A program made the translations under genes and the position numbers. From Actinomycetota bacterium (GTDB taxonomy: Bacteria > Actinomycetota > Acidimicrobiia > Acidimicrobiales > Ilumatobacteraceae): a DNA stretch of 34,526 nt. The stretch spans positions 1 through 34,526 of the forward strand of contig SXPW01000043.1 of assembly GCA_005793785.1 (NCBI GenBank), given 5' to 3'. Below the pieces are notes generated by a model. That model was not told the DNA's origin. It searched no databases and saw only the letters and a program-made list of their open reading frames with translations. This document shows, piece after piece, positions 29,658-34,526 of this stretch (the first letter of the stretch is position 1; the number at the start of each line of letters is the position of its first letter).

Positions 29658-32111
29658 ATGTCCGAACCCACCACCGAGTCCACGATGATGGACACCGAAC
29701 AACGAGTCGTCTCGTCGCGCGACGTCCTTTACTTCGAACGTCGGACCAAATTGCTCGTTGCGGCCCTCGTCGTCGGTGTCACCACGACGATGGTGTTCCT
29801 CACCCTGCAGCCGGAGTTGATCTTCCGCAACAACACGCCGACGGGTGGCGACATGGGTGCCCACGTCTATGGACCTGCGTACCTGCGTGATCACCTGATC
29901 TCATCACTGCGTTTGTCGGGTTGGAGCAATGACTGGTACTCGGGACTGCCGATGTACCGGTTCTACATGGTGGTGCCCGCGCTCTTCATCCTGGCGCTCG
30001 ACGTGATGCTTCCGTACGGCATCGCACTCAAGTTGGTGGCGATTGCCGGACTCGTTGCCTTGCCCTTGTGCACGTGGTTGTTCGCCAAGTTGGCGCGACT
30101 GGTGTTCCCGTTGCCGGAGTTGCTCGTCCTCGCCAGCACGGTGTTCCTCTTCGACGAGAGTTTCACCATCTACGGCGGCAACATCGCCTCGACCATGGCG
30201 GGTGAATTCTCCTTCTCGATCGCCCTGGCGTTCGGTGTCCTCGGATTCGGCGTATTCGCTCGCGGTCTCGAAATGGGCCGCCATCGAATCGCCGCAACGG
30301 TGTTGTTGGCGCTCGCGGCGTTGTGCCACGGCATCGTCCTGTTGTTCGTGTTCCTCGGCTACCTCCTCATTCTCGCGATGCAGCGGGAGCCCGCGAAGTG
30401 GAGGTTCGGGTTACCGGTGATCGGAACGGCGGTGTTGCTCTCGGCGTTCTGGGTCGTGCCGTTCGTATTGAACCACTCCTACATGACCGACATGAAGTAC
30501 GAGCCCCAGCCGACCGGCTACGGCGAATCCTTCATTGACATGTTCTTCCCGTTGCACACGTTCTTCGACATCGTCGTCACGGGTTTCGCCCTCGTCGGTT
30601 TCGCGTCGTCGTTGTGGCGACGCAACAACGTCGGCTCCTGGCTCGGCATCTACGGGGCGGTGCTGGCGGTCGGCGTCTTCGTGGCGCGCGAGAGCCTGCC
30701 GATCATCGGTCTGCTGTGGAATCCGCGCATCCTGCCGTTCTTCTACCTCGTTCGGTACATGCTGATGATGATCGGCGCGTACGAGGTGATCGTTGCCGTG
30801 GCCCGGTTCGCCAGCCTCGAGTTCGCTGCCGCCCGCGTTGCCAAGACGGGCGAGGAACAACTGCTGTCGCCGTCCCCGCGCGGGCGACTCCGCTTCAACG
30901 TGGCCACCGCGACGGCGGTGTCGGTCGTGTGCATCAGCGTGATCGGATTCCGTTTCCAGGAACTGCCGTTCGGATCGGTCCGCGTGTCGGCCGACGGTAG
31001 CGAGCGTTACGGCATCGGTCCGTTCAGCGTTCCGCGATCCAACGATGGTTTCGTCGACGGTTGGGCTCGCTGGAATTTCACGGGATACGAGGGAAAGAAC
31101 GCGTACGGCGAGTACCGCACGCTGGTCGAGACGATGAAACAGATCGGCGAGGATCCGCGCTACGGCTGCGGTCGCGCACTGTGGGAGAACAACGGTGAAT
31201 TGAACAAGTACGGAACGACCATGGGACTCATGTTGTTGCCGCACTGGACCGACGGTTGCATCGGCAGCATGGAAGGACTCTTCTTCGAGGCTTCAGGTAC
31301 GACGCCGTACCACTTCATTGCGGCGGCCGCGATGTCGAAGCAGAGCAGCAATCCGGTTCGCGAACTGCGCTACGACGACAACAATGCCGCACTCGGGATT
31401 CGGTATCTCCGGGAACTCGGCGTGCGTTATTACATGGGATTCACGCCCGAGGCGATTCGTGAGGCGTCTGCACAACCCGACCTGCGCGAGATTGCTCGCA
31501 CGGGCCCGTGGGTGATCTACGAGGTCGCGGGAAGCGACCTCGTCGTTCCACTCTCGATTCAACCCGTGGTGGTGGATGGTCGCAGCGACGACGAGACGAT
31601 GTTGGCGCACCAAGGTGACGCCAAGGAGCGATGGTTGGAGATCGGCACGAGTTGGTTCCAGAATCCGAACGATTGGGTGGCGATTCCCGCCGCCGACGGT
31701 CCCGACGAATGGCAACGAATCACGGTCGGGGTCGACATGAATCGTCGCGTCGGTGAACCCGAGGATTCCTCCCGTCGGGTGGACATCGTGGTGCCCACCC
31801 GGAACATCACGGTGGTGAACACCGAATCGGTGAAGGTCACCGACGTGGTGCAGGGTCGCAGCAGCGTCTCGTTCACCGTGGACAAGATTGGTACACCAAT
31901 CCTGGTTCGCACGAGCTATTTCCCCAATTGGAAGGCCTCTGGTGCGAAGGGTCCGTATCGCGTGGCACCGAACATGATGGTCGTGGTACCCACGAGCAAC
32001 GACGTCGAATTGAGTTTCGGGTGGAGCTTGCTCGACCTCGTTGCGTACCTGCTCACGATTGCAGGCATCGTGGTGCTCGTACGTTGGCGCCGAAGTCCTC
32101 GAGAACTTTAA
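29658..32111 (+). CDS. large polytopic membrane protein (6-pyruvoyl-tetrahydropterin synthase-related / YfhO-like domain)
   Basis: 817 aa with many TM segments; NTPTGGDMGAHVYGPAYLRDHL...WSNDWYSGLPMYRFYMVVPALF is typical of this glycosyltransferase-like membrane family. Confidence 0.75.
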   Translation: MSEPTTESTMMDTEQRVVSSRDVLYFERRTKLLVAALVVGVTTTMVFLTLQPELIFRNNTPTGGDMGAHVYGPAYLRDHLISSLRLSGWSNDWYSGLPMYRFYMVVPALFILALDVMLPYGIALKLVAIAGLVALPLCTWLFAKLARLVFPLPELLVLASTVFLFDESFTIYGGNIASTMAGEFSFSIALAFGVLGFGVFARGLEMGRHRIAATVLLALAALCHGIVLLFVFLGYLLILAMQREPAKWRFGLPVIGTAVLLSAFWVVPFVLNHSYMTDMKYEPQPTGYGESFIDMFFPLHTFFDIVVTGFALVGFASSLWRRNNVGSWLGIYGAVLAVGVFVARESLPIIGLLWNPRILPFFYLVRYMLMMIGAYEVIVAVARFASLEFAAARVAKTGEEQLLSPSPRGRLRFNVATATAVSVVCISVIGFRFQELPFGSVRVSADGSERYGIGPFSVPRSNDGFVDGWARWNFTGYEGKNAYGEYRTLVETMKQIGEDPRYGCGRALWENNGELNKYGTTMGLMLLPHWTDGCIGSMEGLFFEASGTTPYHFIAAAAMSKQSSNPVRELRYDDNNAALGIRYLRELGVRYYMGFTPEAIREASAQPDLREIARTGPWVIYEVAGSDLVVPLSIQPVVVDGRSDDETMLAHQGDAKERWLEIGTSWFQNPNDWVAIPAADGPDEWQRITVGVDMNRRVGEPEDSSRRVDIVVPTRNITVVNTESVKVTDVVQGRSSVSFTVDKIGTPILVRTSYFPNWKASGAKGPYRVAPNMMVVVPTSNDVELSFGWSLLDLVAYLLTIAGIVVLVRWRRSPREL

Positions 32112-32125
32112 CTAGCCTCTCAGCG

Positions 32126-33469
32126 ATGTCGAATCTCGACGCGGTCGTCAAGGCCTACGACGTCCGCGGCACGGTGCCCGACCAATTCGACGAGCCCCTC
32201 GCGCGCGCGTTCGGTGTCGCGTTCGCCAAGTACACGAAGGCCCGGTCGGTGGTGGTTGCCCACGACATGCGACCGAGCGGCCCCGGTTTGGTCAGCGCAT
32301 TCGAGGAGGGTGTCACGTCCGAGGGGACTTCGGTGGTGAACCTGGGTCTGGCGAGTACCGATCTGCTGTACTACGCGAGTGGAGTGATGAACGCCCCCGG
32401 GGCGATGTTCACGGCATCGCACAACCCGGCCCAATACAACGGCATCAAGATGTGTTCCGCCGGTGCGAGATCGATCGGAATCGACAGCGGTCTGGCCGAC
32501 GTGCGCGAACTTGCTCGAGTGGCGCTCGGTGTTCCGGTGCAGGGAGATCCCGACAAGGTGAGCAGACGGAACTTGCTCGCCGATTTCGCCGACCACGTGT
32601 TGTCGTTCATCGATGTCGCTGCCCTGCGACCGCTCAAGGTGGTGGCCGACACCGCCAACGGGATGGGCGGGCTCGTCGTACCGGCGGTGTTCGACCGTTT
32701 GGCTGCCGTCGAGCTCGAAGTCATGTACGGCGAACTCGACGGAACGTTTCCCAACCATCCGGCCGATCCCATACAACCCGCCAATCAAAGGGACCTCCAG
32801 GCTCGGGTCGTCGGCGGGGGATTCGACGTTGGCCTGGCGTTCGACGGCGACGCCGACCGCGTGTTTCTCGTCGATGAGTTGGGGCGCACCATGTCGGGGA
32901 GCACGACGACGGCGATCCTCGCCGAGGTGTTCCTGCGTCGCCGACCGGGTGCGACGATCCTCTACAACCTCATCTCCTCGCGGGCCGTGCGCGAGATCAT
33001 CGCCGAGAACGGCGGTGTGGGCATTCGTACCAAGAATGGCCACAGTTTCATCAAGGGAATCATGGCCGACACGGGTGCCGTCTTCGCCGGCGAGCACAGC
33101 GGGCACTATTACTTCGCCGACAACTACCGCGCCGACAGTGGTCTCATCGCCGCGCTCGTCGTTCTCGAGGAGATGAGCCGTACTGGTCTGCCGTTGTCGA
33201 AACTTCGCGAACCCGTCGAACGGTACGCCAGCAGCGGCGAGATCAACACCCAGGTCAAGGACATCGCGGCGGTCATCGCGCGCGTCGCCGAGCAGTTCTC
33301 GTCGTTCCCCCAGGATCGTTTGGACGGTCTCACCGTCGACTGCGGCGACTGGTGGTTCAACGTTCGTTCGTCGAACACCGAACCTCTGCTGAGGCTGAAT
33401 CTGGAGGCCGCCACGCGCGAACAATGCGACACCCACGTGGCGGAGTTGCTGCAGATCATCACTGCGTGA
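32126..33469 (+). CDS. manB: phosphomannomutase / phosphoglucomutase
   Basis: KAYDVRGTVPDQFDEPLARAFGVAF, MFTASHNPAQYNGIKMC, AFDGDADRVFLVDE, FVKG-like FIKGIMADTGAVFAGEHSGHYYF, SSNTEPLLRLNLEA. Confidence 0.94.
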   Translation: MSNLDAVVKAYDVRGTVPDQFDEPLARAFGVAFAKYTKARSVVVAHDMRPSGPGLVSAFEEGVTSEGTSVVNLGLASTDLLYYASGVMNAPGAMFTASHNPAQYNGIKMCSAGARSIGIDSGLADVRELARVALGVPVQGDPDKVSRRNLLADFADHVLSFIDVAALRPLKVVADTANGMGGLVVPAVFDRLAAVELEVMYGELDGTFPNHPADPIQPANQRDLQARVVGGGFDVGLAFDGDADRVFLVDELGRTMSGSTTTAILAEVFLRRRPGATILYNLISSRAVREIIAENGGVGIRTKNGHSFIKGIMADTGAVFAGEHSGHYYFADNYRADSGLIAALVVLEEMSRTGLPLSKLREPVERYASSGEINTQVKDIAAVIARVAEQFSSFPQDRLDGLTVDCGDWWFNVRSSNTEPLLRLNLEAATREQCDTHVAELLQIITA

Positions 33470-33559
33470 GGAAGGTCGCCGACGAGCGTGCGCACGACGG
33501 ACCATGTGCCTCGTGACGTGCCCGCAAGTGGTGGGGAGTCGCGCAATAGTGTGGAGTCG

Positions 33560-34526
<967 letters not shown>

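Overview
This is a 34.5 kb, high-GC, gene-dense window that looks like actinobacterial chromosome. Acidimicrobiia-like is an inference from gene content: DUF3039, DUF3499, F420 genes, ImuA'/ImuB/DnaE2, leaderless promoters. The modules, left to right, are: (1) leuB(partial)-ilvE-cimA; (2) a methyltransferase that looks AT-richer than its neighbours; (3) an SOS mutasome cassette, imuA'-imuB-NUDIX-dnaE2, with two perfect CGAAC-N4-GTTCG LexA boxes, each exactly 14 nt from a probable leaderless GTG start; (4) DUF3039 and rhomboid; (5) a surface-glycan region with fcl, three GT4 glycosyltransferases, an unknown membrane protein, a sugar nucleotidyltransferase, gmd, a flippase and a giant GT2; (6) F420 genes cofD-cofE; (7) DUF5719 and thioredoxin-like; (8) ftsH, DUF3499, CPBP protease and a large membrane protein; (9) phosphomannomutase, Trm112-like and ahcY (partial). 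The strongest candidate for something undescribed is the 5' UTR of ahcY. It can form an H-type pseudoknot whose 3' strand ends directly against the start codon, preceded by a -10 element that would start the mRNA at the first stem. It sits upstream of S-adenosylhomocysteine hydrolase but does not match the canonical SAH riboswitch core as I recall it. A recurring TAnnnT-(6-7 nt)-ATG/GTG arrangement indicates pervasive leaderless transcription. No tRNA, rRNA, CRISPR array or transposase was seen. All calls come from reading the sequence; no database search was run.
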